From positions 434,247-498,246 of the forward strand of contig NZ_AYSJ01000002.1 in the NCBI RefSeq assembly GCF_000517265.1: a stretch of DNA of 64,000 bases. The letters run 5' to 3'. This document shows, in pieces, positions 41,890 to 51,069 of this stretch. The notes under the pieces are model-generated. The model did no database searches. It saw nothing but the letters and a program-made list of their open reading frames with translations, and had not been told where the DNA came from. Origin of the DNA: Photorhabdus khanii NC19 (lineage in GTDB: Bacteria > Pseudomonadota > Gammaproteobacteria > Enterobacterales > Enterobacteriaceae). Position numbers and translations under genes: made by a program. Each line of letters begins with the position of its first letter. Position 1 is the stretch's first letter.

Positions 41890-43131
41890 ATGGTTAAGGT
41901 ATCTCTGGAAAAAGACAAGATTAAATTTTTGCTATTAGAAGGTGTACATCAGAGCACGGTGGAAAACCTGCGGGGAGCAGGCTATAGCAATATTGAATAT
42001 CATAAAGGGGCGTTAGATTCTCAGGCGTTAAAAGAGGCAATTCGTGATGCCCATTTTGTTGGCATCCGTTCTCACACACAATTGACAGAAGATATTTTCC
42101 AGGCAGCAGAAAAATTGGTTGCTGTGGGGTGTTTCTGTATCGGTACCAATCAGGTTGATCTGAAAGCCGCTGCCAAACGGGGTATCCCCGTCTTTAATGC
42201 GCCATTTTCTAATACTCGCTCTGTTGCAGAGATGGTACTTGGTGAGTTGTTGTTACTACTGCGCCGTATTCCTTTAGCGAATGCTAAAGCGCATCGTGGC
42301 GTATGGGATAAACAGGCTAAGGGCTGTTATGAAGTGCGCGGTAAAAAACTGGGTATTATCGGTTATGGTCATATTGGTACTCAGCTGGGTATTTTGGCTG
42401 AAAATATTGGTATGGATGTTTACTTCTACGATATTGAGAACAAACTGCCATTAGGTAACGCTCATCAGATTCGTCATTTATCAGAATTACTGAATATGAG
42501 TGATGTGGTCAGTTTACACGTACCAGAAACGCCATCAACGAAGAATATGATGGGGACGCAGGAACTGGCATTGATGAAACCGGGTTCTATCCTAATTAAT
42601 GCTTCACGCGGAACGGTGGTGGATATTCCGGCATTGTGTGAAGCACTGGAAAGTGAACACTTGTCCGGTGCGGCTGTGGATGTATTCCCGGTTGAACCCG
42701 CGACCAATAATGATCCGTTTGAGTCGCCTTTGCTTAAATTTGATAACGTATTGCTGACTCCGCATATCGGTGGTTCTACACAGGAAGCGCAGGAAAACAT
42801 TGGTTATGAAGTGGCAGGAAAGTTAGCGAAGTATTCTGATAATGGTTCTACCTTATCAGCAGTCAACTTCCCGGAAGTTTCTCTTCCTGCTCATGCTGAT
42901 GATACCAATCGGTTTTTACATATTCACGAAAATCGTCCAGGTATATTGAATAGTATTAACCAAGTGTTTGCTGCACAGGATATTAATATCGCTGCTCAGT
43001 ACCTGCGTACCAGCGGGGATATGGGATATGTGGTGATTGATATTGTGACTGAGAACCCAGCTCAGGCTGAAATGGTATTTCAGGAACTGAAAGCTTTGCC
43101 GGGTACTATCCGTTCTCGCCTGCTGTACTGA
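41890..43131 (+). CDS. serA: D-3-phosphoglycerate dehydrogenase
   Basis: 413 residues (E. coli 410). It is the first step of serine synthesis, feedback-inhibited by serine. The NAD-binding LGIIGYGHIGTQLG, the catalytic region with NASRGTVVD, EPAT and HIGGST, and the C-terminal ACT domain beginning HENRPGILNSINQVF are all present, ending with the family LLY. Serine made here feeds the glycine cleavage genes downstream through one-carbon metabolism. Confidence 0.97.
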   Translation: MVKVSLEKDKIKFLLLEGVHQSTVENLRGAGYSNIEYHKGALDSQALKEAIRDAHFVGIRSHTQLTEDIFQAAEKLVAVGCFCIGTNQVDLKAAAKRGIPVFNAPFSNTRSVAEMVLGELLLLLRRIPLANAKAHRGVWDKQAKGCYEVRGKKLGIIGYGHIGTQLGILAENIGMDVYFYDIENKLPLGNAHQIRHLSELLNMSDVVSLHVPETPSTKNMMGTQELALMKPGSILINASRGTVVDIPALCEALESEHLSGAAVDVFPVEPATNNDPFESPLLKFDNVLLTPHIGGSTQEAQENIGYEVAGKLAKYSDNGSTLSAVNFPEVSLPAHADDTNRFLHIHENRPGILNSINQVFAAQDINIAAQYLRTSGDMGYVVIDIVTENPAQAEMVFQELKALPGTIRSRLLY

Positions 43132-43150
43132 TTATTTTGCTACGCCGTAA

Positions 43151-43180
43151 ATGGGCGCATTATGTAAGGTGCCCATTTTT
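43151..43180 (+). terminator. Terminator between serA and fau
   Basis: ATGGGC and GCCCAT pair around an internal GC pair and a loop, followed by five or six T. It lies 20 bases after serA and touches the stop of the convergent fau gene. Confidence 0.85.
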
Positions 43181-43776
43181 TACTGCCATTGCCAGATTTT
43201 TTCGGGAGTGATGATTTCTGGTAATGGGATATCCCACTCGGCTGAAGGTAATGTATCGACTAATTGGCAGTTATGAGCCAGGCCAATCGGATAGAAATTT
43301 TTTTGTTGCCATTGGCTCAATGTACGATCGTAAAAGCCACCTCCCATTCCAAGTCGCTGTCCTGTGCGGTCGAAAGCAACCAGCGGGATCATCATGATAT
43401 CCAGCTCAGATAAGGGTAAGAGCTGCTGAACATCCAGTGGTGGCTCTTCTATATTGAAACGATTTCTAACAAGCAACGTATTTGGTTGATAGTTTAAAAA
43501 CAGCAGATGGTGGCGACTGAAAGGGTGCAATACAGGTAAATAGATCTGTTTGTTTTGTTGCCAGAGTTGGTTGATTAGTGGTCGGGTATCAAGTTCACCA
43601 TCAAATGAAAGAAATAGTGCAATTTTATTGGCTTGGTGAATTCTGGGGTGGTTGACAACTTTTTCTGCGGCTTGGTTTGCAAAAAGGGCTTGTTGCTCAG
43701 GGGTTAGCTCACGGCGTTGCTGGCGTATTTTCTTTCTGATGTTTTGCCTGAGTGATAACAGGGGAGCTGATGGCAT
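43180..43776 (-). CDS. fau: 5-formyltetrahydrofolate cyclo-ligase
   Basis: 198 residues. It recycles 5-formyl-THF to 5,10-methenyl-THF with ATP. The family pieces LFLSFDGELDTRPLI and MIPLVAFDRTGQRLGMGGGFYDRTL are present. It sits just downstream of the 6S RNA gene and is cotranscribed with it in E. coli; the same order is kept here. Confidence 0.94.
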   Translation of the reverse strand: MPSAPLLSLRQNIRKKIRQQRRELTPEQQALFANQAAEKVVNHPRIHQANKIALFLSFDGELDTRPLINQLWQQNKQIYLPVLHPFSRHHLLFLNYQPNTLLVRNRFNIEEPPLDVQQLLPLSELDIMMIPLVAFDRTGQRLGMGGGFYDRTLSQWQQKNFYPIGLAHNCQLVDTLPSAEWDIPLPEIITPEKIWQWQ

Positions 43777-43815
43777 GGAACCTGACCTGTTAATGCGAGC
43801 AATGATTAAAATTGA

Positions 43816-44001
43816 GGGTTCTCCAAGATGCCGTTACAGGTAGTAACCCTTGAACCCTAGGTTCAAGGTGAACGCAGCGTCGCATCCTTAAGGCTTCTCG
43901 GACGGACCGAGCATGCACACCGGCTGCGGAGCACTACATTCTATCATGTATGAAATATCGGCTCAGGGGACTTTCCCCGTTCACGAACATCTCAGAGAAA
44001 T
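43816..44001 (-). ncRNA. ssrS: 6S RNA
   Basis: About 186 bases on the minus strand. Its 5' end ATTTCTCTGAGATGTTCG, the central block GTCCCCTGAGCCGATATTTC, the GCATGCTCGGTCCGTCCGAG segment and the GGTTCAAGGGTTAC segment near the 3' end closely match E. coli 6S RNA. The ends pair to close the long hairpin, with a central bubble mimicking an open promoter. It binds sigma-70 RNA polymerase in stationary phase. Position between zapA and fau is conserved. Confidence 0.96.
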
Positions 44002-44118
44002 TTATTCAGTGCTTACGCTTACTAAGCAACTTTATGTAACCTATTGTATAAAACTAAACACAGAAAGCAACTAATTATCGAATGATTCACTCACTAATGC
44101 ATGATTTATCAATAGAAT

Positions 44119-44448
44119 TCATTCATTTGATGCAATAGTACGCTCAGTGATGCGACCTTGCTCCACTAATGCTTGTTCTATAGTCTGTTGAAGCATCTTT
44201 ATTTTTTGTTCCATATTGTAAGCATAGTCACGGGTTTTCACTTTTTCTTGTGCCAGCTCATGACAGACATTCAGTGCCACAATAAAAACCAGTTGTTCAG
44301 TATTGGTTACTCTGGTGCGTTCTTTTAAATCTTCTAAACGTTGTTCAAGTTCCACCGCGGCAGCCAGCAATGCTTCTTTTTGCTCTGATGGACAATTGAC
44401 ACGTAATGACCGCCCAAAAATCTGGATATCTACTGGTTGTGCAGACAT
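44119..44448 (-). CDS. zapA: Cell division protein ZapA
   Basis: 109 residues from [20 protein letters not shown], the same length as E. coli ZapA; the frame is open further upstream. It stabilises the Z ring by bundling FtsZ. An N-terminal globular head is followed by a long coiled coil ([13 protein letters not shown] then [20 protein letters not shown]). It is divergent from ygfB and upstream of 6S RNA. Confidence 0.95.
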   Translation of the reverse strand: MSAQPVDIQIFGRSLRVNCPSEQKEALLAAAVELEQRLEDLKERTRVTNTEQLVFIVALNVCHELAQEKVKTRDYAYNMEQKIKMLQQTIEQALVEQGRITERTIASNE

Positions 44449-44631
44449 GACCCCTTCCTGACTTATTACTGCGTCCTGGCTCTCATTCCTGATAGGATAA
44501 AGCAAGACGCCAATCATTACAGTGCGATACCGACAGACAACTCACGATTAGCTATGGCTGTTGTCTGGTATAGCGACTCCCCTTGGTGGTAGCATAGCAT
44601 GAACTTACACCGTCAACGATGACCAATACAC

Positions 44632-45207
44632 ATGTCTATACAGAATTCATTACCAGATTATCAATCTTTTGACAAAATATTGCATCAGCAGTCAGTGGCG
44701 CTGACAGCGGCTGAGATGCATGGGTTGATTAGTGGCTTACTGTGCGGTGGTAACCGTGATAGTAGTTGGCAAGCTTTAGTTCATGATTTAGCCAATGATG
44801 GACTGGCTTTTTCCCATCCATTAGCTCAACAATTGCGTGAATTACGTGAAATTACATTTGAATCATTGGATGACAGTCATTTTGCATTCCATTTATTGTT
44901 GCCCGATGAGGAAGATAATGTGTTTGAACGGGCAGATGCCCTGGCTGGATGGGTAAACCATTTCTTATTGGGATTGGGTGTCGCGCAACCAAAGTTCACA
45001 GATAAAAAAGAGGTCAGTGAGATTGTGGGTGATTTGCGTAATATCGGTCTGCTTGGCTATGAAGAAGGCGATGATCAAGAAGAGCTGGCTCAGGCATTGG
45101 AAGAAGTTCTTGAGTATGTGCGGGTTGCTGCGCAGCTTTGCTATATCGCTTTTACTCAGCCTAAAGCGGTTTCAATTGCAAAAAATGATAAGCCAACATT
45201 GCATTAA
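44632..45207 (+). CDS. ygfB: YgfB/YecA family (UPF0149) protein
   Basis: 191 residues, all-helical. The N-terminal [17 protein letters not shown] and the central FLLGLG segment are UPF0149 hallmarks. The function in this organism is unknown; in Pseudomonas aeruginosa YgfB influences AmpD-related ampC expression. It precedes pepP, as in E. coli. Confidence 0.93.
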   Translation: MSIQNSLPDYQSFDKILHQQSVALTAAEMHGLISGLLCGGNRDSSWQALVHDLANDGLAFSHPLAQQLRELREITFESLDDSHFAFHLLLPDEEDNVFERADALAGWVNHFLLGLGVAQPKFTDKKEVSEIVGDLRNIGLLGYEEGDDQEELAQALEEVLEYVRVAAQLCYIAFTQPKAVSIAKNDKPTLH

Positions 45208-45255
45208 TTGCTGTTTATTGAACTCAAAATAATTAACTAAGTCGCAGGAGAGGGT

Positions 45256-46572
45256 ATGATCAAACAAGAATATTTATCCCGCCGTCAGGCTTTACTGGCA
45301 AAAATGGCACCGGCTAGCGCAGCGATTATTTTTTCTGCCCCGCCTGCACCACGAAATTCGGATAATGAATATCCCTATCGCCAGTACAGCGATTTCCTTT
45401 ATTTGACTGGATTCAATGAACCGGAAGCTGTGCTGATATTAATCAAAAGTGATGATACGCATAATCATAGTATTCTTTTTAATCGAACACGTGACTTAAC
45501 GGCGGAAATTTGGTTTGGCCGCCGTCTTGGACAAGAAGCGGCACCAGAGAAACTGGGCATTGACCGGGCTTTGCCTTTTGATGATATCCAGGAAGAGCTT
45601 TATCAGCTGTTAAATGGTTTGGATGTGGTTTATCACGCACAGGGTGAATTTGCCTATGCGGATGAAATAGTCTTCCAGGCGCTGGATACACTGAGAAAAG
45701 GCGGTCGCCGTAATCTTTCAGCCCCTTTAACGATAACTGACTGGCGTCCTTGGGTACACGAAATGCGGTTGTTCAAATCCAAGGCAGAAATTGAAATGAT
45801 GCGCCGGGCAGGTGAAATCAGCGCACAGGCACATACGCGTGCGATGAAGGCTTGTCGCCCCGGCATGTTTGAATATCAACTGGAAGCTGAAATTCATCAC
45901 GAATTTACGCATCAGGGTGCACGTTATCCTTCTTACAATACGATTGTAGGGAGTGGTGAAAATGGCTGTATTCTGCACTACACCGAGAATGAAAGCCGGA
46001 TGAAAGAGGGTGATCTGGTGCTGATTGATGCAGGTTGTGAATATCTGGGTTATGCCGGAGATATCACCCGTACTTTCCCGGTGAATGGCAAGTTCAGCCG
46101 TGCCCAGCGTGAAATCTACGATATCGTACTGAAAACACTGAAGGTTTCATTGGAATTGTATAAACCGGGCACCAGCATCAACAAAGTAACAGAACATGTT
46201 GTGCGGATTATGGTGGAAGAGCTGGTGAAACTGGGCATTATGCACGGTGAGGTTGAACATTTAATCGAAACCAAAGCCTATCGCCAGTTCTTTATGCATG
46301 GCCTCAGTCATTGGTTGGGGCTGGATGTGCATGATGTTGGGCACTATGGCGTAGAGCGTGATCGCATTCTGGAACCGGGAATGGTATTAACGGTTGAACC
46401 CGGGTTGTATATTGCACCGGATGCTGATGTGGCGCTGGAATATCGTGGTATCGGTATCCGTATTGAAGATGACATTTTGATCACTGAAACCGGTAACGAA
46501 AACCTGACAGCCAGTGTGATTAAAGAAGCTGATGAGATTGAAGCTCTGATGGCGAAAGCAAAACAGGGTTAA
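45256..46572 (+). CDS. pepP: Xaa-Pro aminopeptidase
   Basis: 438 residues (E. coli PepP 441). It is a dinuclear manganese M24B peptidase that removes N-terminal residues ahead of proline. Metal-ligand segments are visible: LIDAGCEYLGYAGDITRTFP, HGLSHWLGLDVHDVG, VEPGLYI and GIGIRIEDD. It is followed by ubiH after 8 bases, probably cotranscribed. Confidence 0.96.
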   Translation: MIKQEYLSRRQALLAKMAPASAAIIFSAPPAPRNSDNEYPYRQYSDFLYLTGFNEPEAVLILIKSDDTHNHSILFNRTRDLTAEIWFGRRLGQEAAPEKLGIDRALPFDDIQEELYQLLNGLDVVYHAQGEFAYADEIVFQALDTLRKGGRRNLSAPLTITDWRPWVHEMRLFKSKAEIEMMRRAGEISAQAHTRAMKACRPGMFEYQLEAEIHHEFTHQGARYPSYNTIVGSGENGCILHYTENESRMKEGDLVLIDAGCEYLGYAGDITRTFPVNGKFSRAQREIYDIVLKTLKVSLELYKPGTSINKVTEHVVRIMVEELVKLGIMHGEVEHLIETKAYRQFFMHGLSHWLGLDVHDVGHYGVERDRILEPGMVLTVEPGLYIAPDADVALEYRGIGIRIEDDILITETGNENLTASVIKEADEIEALMAKAKQG

Positions 46573-46580
46573 GTTAAGGT

Positions 46581-47768
46581 ATGAACGTGATTATCGTTGG
46601 AGGGGGCATGACCGGCGCGACACTTGCGCTGGCGATATCTTCCCTGAGCAAGGGGCGGATTCATGTTTCCCTGATTGAAGCAGCAGAGCCGGAGCAGAAG
46701 CACCCCGGCTTTGATGCCAGAGCGATAGCGCTGGCTTACGGTACGTGTCAGCGTTTACAACAGATAGGGGTTTGGTCTGCTCTGGAAGATTATGTGATAC
46801 CAATAACTCACGTTCATGTTAGTGACCGTGGTCATGCAGGGTTTGTGAACCTTTATGCAAAAGAATATCACATTCCGGCTTTAGGCAATGTTGTCGAACT
46901 GTATGATGCAGGTAAATGCTTGTTCGGCTTACTGAAAAATGCTCCCGGTGTGACACTGTATTGTCCATCCAAGGTTCTGACCGTTGAAAGAACGATGTCA
47001 TCAGTGACTGTTACCCTGGACAGTGGCGATCAACTGCAAGGTGAATTGCTGGTCGCCGCAGATGGCAGTCATTCCGCGATTGGTCAAGCCTGCAATATTC
47101 AGTGGCAACAGCACCCTTATGAACAGATTGCCGTGATTACTAATGTGCTGACGTCAGAGCATCCACAGGGCAGGGCATTTGAACGTTTCACAGAATATGG
47201 CCCACTGGCTCTGCTACCAATGTCTGGGGGGCGGAGTTCACTGGTATGGTGCCATCATTTGGATCGGCGAAAGGAAATAGCTGGCTGGAATAATGAGCAG
47301 TTTCTGAGGCAGTTACAGCGGGCATTTGGCTGGCGATTGGGCAAAATGTTGGAAACCGGCTGGCGCCACAGTTATCCACTCACACTATCCACTGCAAATC
47401 AACAAGTCAGCCACCGATTGGCGCTGGTGGGTAATGCTGCACAAACATTACATCCGATTGCCGGTCAGGGTTTTAATCTTGGTATGCGCGATGTGATGAC
47501 ACTAGCTCAGATTGTTTCTGAGGCTTTTGCGGCTGGTCAGGATATTGGTGCTTACCCGGTTTTGGCTAATTATCAGCAGCAACGGATTTTAGATCGGGAA
47601 AATACCATTGGTATTACTGATGGATTGATACGGATATTTGCCAATCGTTATTTTCCATTAAGAGTTGGGCGCAATCTTGGCTTGATGGCGATGGAAAAAT
47701 TCTCTCCTGTGCGGGATATACTGGCCCGCAGACTCTGGGCTGGGTCGCCCAAAGATAACCGCAGATAA
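46581..47768 (+). CDS. ubiH: 2-octaprenyl-6-methoxyphenol hydroxylase
   Basis: 395 residues. It is a flavin monooxygenase of ubiquinone synthesis. The FAD motif IVGGGMTGATLALA, the VAADGSHS segment and the second FAD motif LVGNAAQTLHPIAGQGFN are present. It is downstream of pepP and followed 28 bases later by a paralogous hydroxylase, ubiI. Confidence 0.95.
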   Translation: MNVIIVGGGMTGATLALAISSLSKGRIHVSLIEAAEPEQKHPGFDARAIALAYGTCQRLQQIGVWSALEDYVIPITHVHVSDRGHAGFVNLYAKEYHIPALGNVVELYDAGKCLFGLLKNAPGVTLYCPSKVLTVERTMSSVTVTLDSGDQLQGELLVAADGSHSAIGQACNIQWQQHPYEQIAVITNVLTSEHPQGRAFERFTEYGPLALLPMSGGRSSLVWCHHLDRRKEIAGWNNEQFLRQLQRAFGWRLGKMLETGWRHSYPLTLSTANQQVSHRLALVGNAAQTLHPIAGQGFNLGMRDVMTLAQIVSEAFAAGQDIGAYPVLANYQQQRILDRENTIGITDGLIRIFANRYFPLRVGRNLGLMAMEKFSPVRDILARRLWAGSPKDNRR

Positions 47769-47796
47769 AGCAGACAAAATAAGAGGACGTTATATT

Positions 47797-49029
47797 ATGC
47801 AATCATTTGATGTGGTTATCGCTGGTGGCGGTATGGTAGGTTTGGCGCTTGCCTGTGGCTTACAGGGCAGTGGTTTGCGGGTGGCTGTGGTAGAAAGCTA
47901 TCCGCCTGCTCAATCGGTTTCTGCCGGAGAAGAGTATGCTTTGCGGGTTTCTGCAATTAATGCTGCCAGTGAGCGCCTGTTACAGCATCTTGGCGTGTGG
48001 CAACAGATTTTGGATATGCGTGCCAGCCCTTATCAGGGAATAGAAGTCTGGGACCGGGATAGCTTTGGTCGCATTCGGTTCAGTGCGGCTGAATATGGCC
48101 TGGAATATCTTGGTCATATCATTGAAAACCGGGTTATTCGTGAGATGTTATGGAAAAAAGCAGAAAGCCTGTCGGATGTGACCATGTTGACGCCAGCGGC
48201 TTTGCAACAGATTGCCTGGGGAGAAAATGAAGCTTTCATGACATTATCCGATGGTCGCATGTTAACAGCCCGTTTAGTGGTTGGTGCTGATGGCGCTCAT
48301 TCATGGTTGCGTCAACATGCTGATATCCCCTTGACATTCTGGGATTATGAACATCATGCGTTGGTGGCGACGATTCGGACCGAAGAGCCTCATGGCAGTG
48401 TTGCCCGTCAGGTCTTTTATGGTGATGGCATTCTGGCGTTTCTGCCTCTTGCTGATCCACATTTATGTTCTATCGTCTGGTCACTGCCGGGTGACGCTGC
48501 AGATCAGTACAAACAGCTTGATAACACGCTGTTCGACCAGCAACTGGCGGTGGATTTTGATATGCGTCTTGGTCAGTGTGAGCTGATCAGTGAACGCCAG
48601 ACAATTCCACTGACTGGTCGTTATGCCCGTAACTTTGCCGCTCATCGTCTGGCCTTAGTGGGAGACGCTGCTCATACCATTCATCCATTGGCAGGGCAGG
48701 GCGTGAATCTGGGCTTTATGGATGTGGCTGAACTTATAGGTGAATTGCGTCGTCTGCATTGTCAGGGGAAAGATATTGGTCAACACTTTTATTTACGTCG
48801 TTATGAACGCCGTCGTAAACATAGTGCCGCTGTCATGCTGGCTGGAATGCAAGGGTTTCGTCAGTTGTTCGACGGCAATAATCCAGTGAAAAAATTTTTG
48901 CGGGATGTTGGGTTATCGCTGGCAGACAATTTACCCGGAATTAAACCGCCATTGCTTCGTCAGGCAATGGGGTTGAATGACTTACCGGGCTGGCTCTCTT
49001 CTCCGCCCTCTTCAGCTGAAAAAATCTAA
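47797..49029 (+). CDS. ubiI: 2-octaprenylphenol hydroxylase (UbiI/VisC)
   Basis: 410 residues, paralogue of the preceding gene. Motifs are IAGGGMVGLALACGL, VVGADGAHSW and LVGDAAHTIHPLAGQGVN. In E. coli this enzyme hydroxylates C5 of the ubiquinone ring. It ends the pepP-ubiH-ubiI run. Confidence 0.95.
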   Translation: MQSFDVVIAGGGMVGLALACGLQGSGLRVAVVESYPPAQSVSAGEEYALRVSAINAASERLLQHLGVWQQILDMRASPYQGIEVWDRDSFGRIRFSAAEYGLEYLGHIIENRVIREMLWKKAESLSDVTMLTPAALQQIAWGENEAFMTLSDGRMLTARLVVGADGAHSWLRQHADIPLTFWDYEHHALVATIRTEEPHGSVARQVFYGDGILAFLPLADPHLCSIVWSLPGDAADQYKQLDNTLFDQQLAVDFDMRLGQCELISERQTIPLTGRYARNFAAHRLALVGDAAHTIHPLAGQGVNLGFMDVAELIGELRRLHCQGKDIGQHFYLRRYERRRKHSAAVMLAGMQGFRQLFDGNNPVKKFLRDVGLSLADNLPGIKPPLLRQAMGLNDLPGWLSSPPSSAEKI

Positions 49030-49387
49030 TTTAGCTTCTTCTTATCAATTATTTTTTCTCATGTATTGCTGAAATATGGATAGGTGATTTTATTCATATT
49101 TCAGTGAGCTCTTAATGGAAAATGTGTGTTTTCTAAAGTTAATTGTTCATTTTGAGTATTATGGCTCATTTTAATAGTTAAAAATTCTGCATACTCATAG
49201 CATGTTTTTTTGTTGTTACTGAATTGGACCCTATTTTTACTTATGGTTCATTTTTGTTTTCAGTGATAACTTTTATGTTAAGACATCGTTTGCGTCGCGT
49301 TTTTTAGCCGCTTTTTGTTCATGATTCACAGTAGCTGTCGGTTAATACGCGGTATGTTTTCATGTAGGAAATGAAAAGAGGGAAATA
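49030..49387. other. Intergenic region upstream of gcvT
   Basis: 358 bases, AT-rich, no ORF. It should carry the gcv promoter, controlled in E. coli by GcvA, Lrp and PurR. I do not see a riboswitch fold or a clear operator. AGAGGG lies 5-10 bases before the gcvT ATG as the ribosome binding site. Confidence 0.5.
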
Positions 49388-50482
49388 ATGGCAAAACACA
49401 CTCCATTGTATGACCAGCATCTGGCCTGCGGTGCGCGCATGGTAGATTTTCATGGCTGGATGATGCCTTTGCATTACGGTTCACAAATGGATGAGCATCA
49501 CACTGTCCGCACTGATGCTGGCATGTTTGATGTTTCCCACATGACGATTGTGGATCTGCATGGTACTGGCTGCCGTGATTTCCTGCGTTATTTGCTGGCA
49601 AATGACATTGCTAAACTGACAGAAAAAGGCAAAGCCTTATACACTGGGATGCTTAATGCTTCTGGTGGTGTCATTGATGACCTGATTGTTTACTACTTTA
49701 GCAATGATTTTTATCGGATGGTGGTCAATTCTGCGACCCGAGAGAAAGATCTGGCCTGGATCAATGAACATGCTGCCAATTACCCGGTTGATATTCAGGT
49801 ACGTGATGATCTGGCGTTGATTGCTGTTCAGGGGCCTGAAGCTCAGGCAAAAGTACAGTCTCTGCTGAATGATCAACAAAAACAGGCTATTGCCGGAATG
49901 AAACCATTCTTTGGTGTTCAGGCTGGTGATCTGTTTATCGCAACAACGGGTTATACCGGCGAAGCGGGCTATGAAGTGGCGATGCCAAAAGAGCAGTCAG
50001 CCGATTTCTGGCAAAAACTGCTTAGTGTCGGCGTTAAGCCCGCAGGGTTAGGTGCCCGTGATACTTTGCGACTTGAAGCGGGTATGAACCTCTATGGACA
50101 GGAAATGGATGAAACCCTTTCTCCACTGGCAGCCAATATGGGCTGGACAATCGCCTGGAAACCAGAAGATCGCCAGTTTATAGGCCGTGAAGCGCTGGAA
50201 AAACAGCGTGAAGATGGCACTGAACAGTTGGTTGGCTTGGTGATGAGAGAAAAAGGTGTATTACGTGGTGGTTTGACGGTCAGTTTTACCGATGAAGCGG
50301 GCACCTTACACACTGGTGTTATTACCAGCGGTACATTCTCCCCAACATTAGGATTCAGTATTGCCCTTGCCCGTGTACCACAAGGGATTGGTGAACAGGC
50401 AATTGTACAAATCCGCAATCGTGAGATGCCGGTTCAGGTAGTCAAACCCAATTTTGTACGGGCGGGTAAACCTCTCGTATAG
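49388..50482 (+). CDS. gcvT: Glycine cleavage system T protein (aminomethyltransferase)
   Basis: 364 residues, same as E. coli. It transfers the methylene group from the lipoyl arm of GcvH to tetrahydrofolate, releasing ammonia. Family segments are [37 protein letters not shown], and the later [11 protein letters not shown] and [10 protein letters not shown]. It is first gene of gcvTHP. Confidence 0.97.
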   Translation: MAKHTPLYDQHLACGARMVDFHGWMMPLHYGSQMDEHHTVRTDAGMFDVSHMTIVDLHGTGCRDFLRYLLANDIAKLTEKGKALYTGMLNASGGVIDDLIVYYFSNDFYRMVVNSATREKDLAWINEHAANYPVDIQVRDDLALIAVQGPEAQAKVQSLLNDQQKQAIAGMKPFFGVQAGDLFIATTGYTGEAGYEVAMPKEQSADFWQKLLSVGVKPAGLGARDTLRLEAGMNLYGQEMDETLSPLAANMGWTIAWKPEDRQFIGREALEKQREDGTEQLVGLVMREKGVLRGGLTVSFTDEAGTLHTGVITSGTFSPTLGFSIALARVPQGIGEQAIVQIRNREMPVQVVKPNFVRAGKPLV

Positions 50483-50589
50483 TCTAATAACTTAATGAAT
50501 AAATAGTACCCTATCTCAGTAATCGTAATTGGGCAGGAAAACAAAATAGCCTAATGAGATAAGTTCTAAGATTGAAGGAGACAATAGTG

Positions 50590-50982
50590 ATGAGTAATGT
50601 ACCCACAGAGTTAAAATATGCTGAATCACATGAGTGGGTTCGTGCAGAAGGCAATGGTGAATACACTGTAGGTATTACCGAGCATGCGCAGGAGCTATTA
50701 GGTGATATGGTTTTTGTTGATTTGCCAGAAGTCGGTGATGAAATCAATTTTGGTGATGAATGTGCCGTTGTTGAATCGGTAAAAGCCGCTTCTGATATTT
50801 ACGCGCCATTGAGTGGTGAAGTGATTGCTGTTAATGAAGCCTTGAATGATGCTCCTGAATTGGTTAACAGCGAGCCTTATAACGAAGGTTGGCTGTTCCG
50901 CATTAAAGCCTCTGATGAGAGTGAATTGGCGAATTTGCTGGATGCCGCAGGATATCAGGCACTTCTGGACGAAGAAGAATAA
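50590..50982 (+). CDS. gcvH: Glycine cleavage system H protein (lipoyl carrier)
   Basis: 130 residues from [17 protein letters not shown]; the frame is open six codons earlier, but GAAGGAG gives good spacing to either Met. The lipoylated Lys lies in [14 protein letters not shown] near residue 65. It carries the aminomethyl group between GcvP and GcvT and hydrogens to Lpd. Confidence 0.96.
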   Translation: MSNVPTELKYAESHEWVRAEGNGEYTVGITEHAQELLGDMVFVDLPEVGDEINFGDECAVVESVKAASDIYAPLSGEVIAVNEALNDAPELVNSEPYNEGWLFRIKASDESELANLLDAAGYQALLDEEE

Positions 50983-50994
50983 TAAGCCCACTGT

Positions 50995-51028
50995 CGCCCT
51001 GTTTCACATCATGAGCAGGGCGTTTTTA
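50995..51028 (+). terminator. Hairpin between gcvH and gcvP
   Basis: CGCCCTG and CAGGGCG pair across a 14-base loop, followed by TTTTTA. It could attenuate transcription into gcvP, 42 bases downstream, rather than end the operon. Confidence 0.75.
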
Positions 51029-51069
51029 TTTGTATGCCATTTCTGGCCAGCTTCAGGAATCAGTAACAA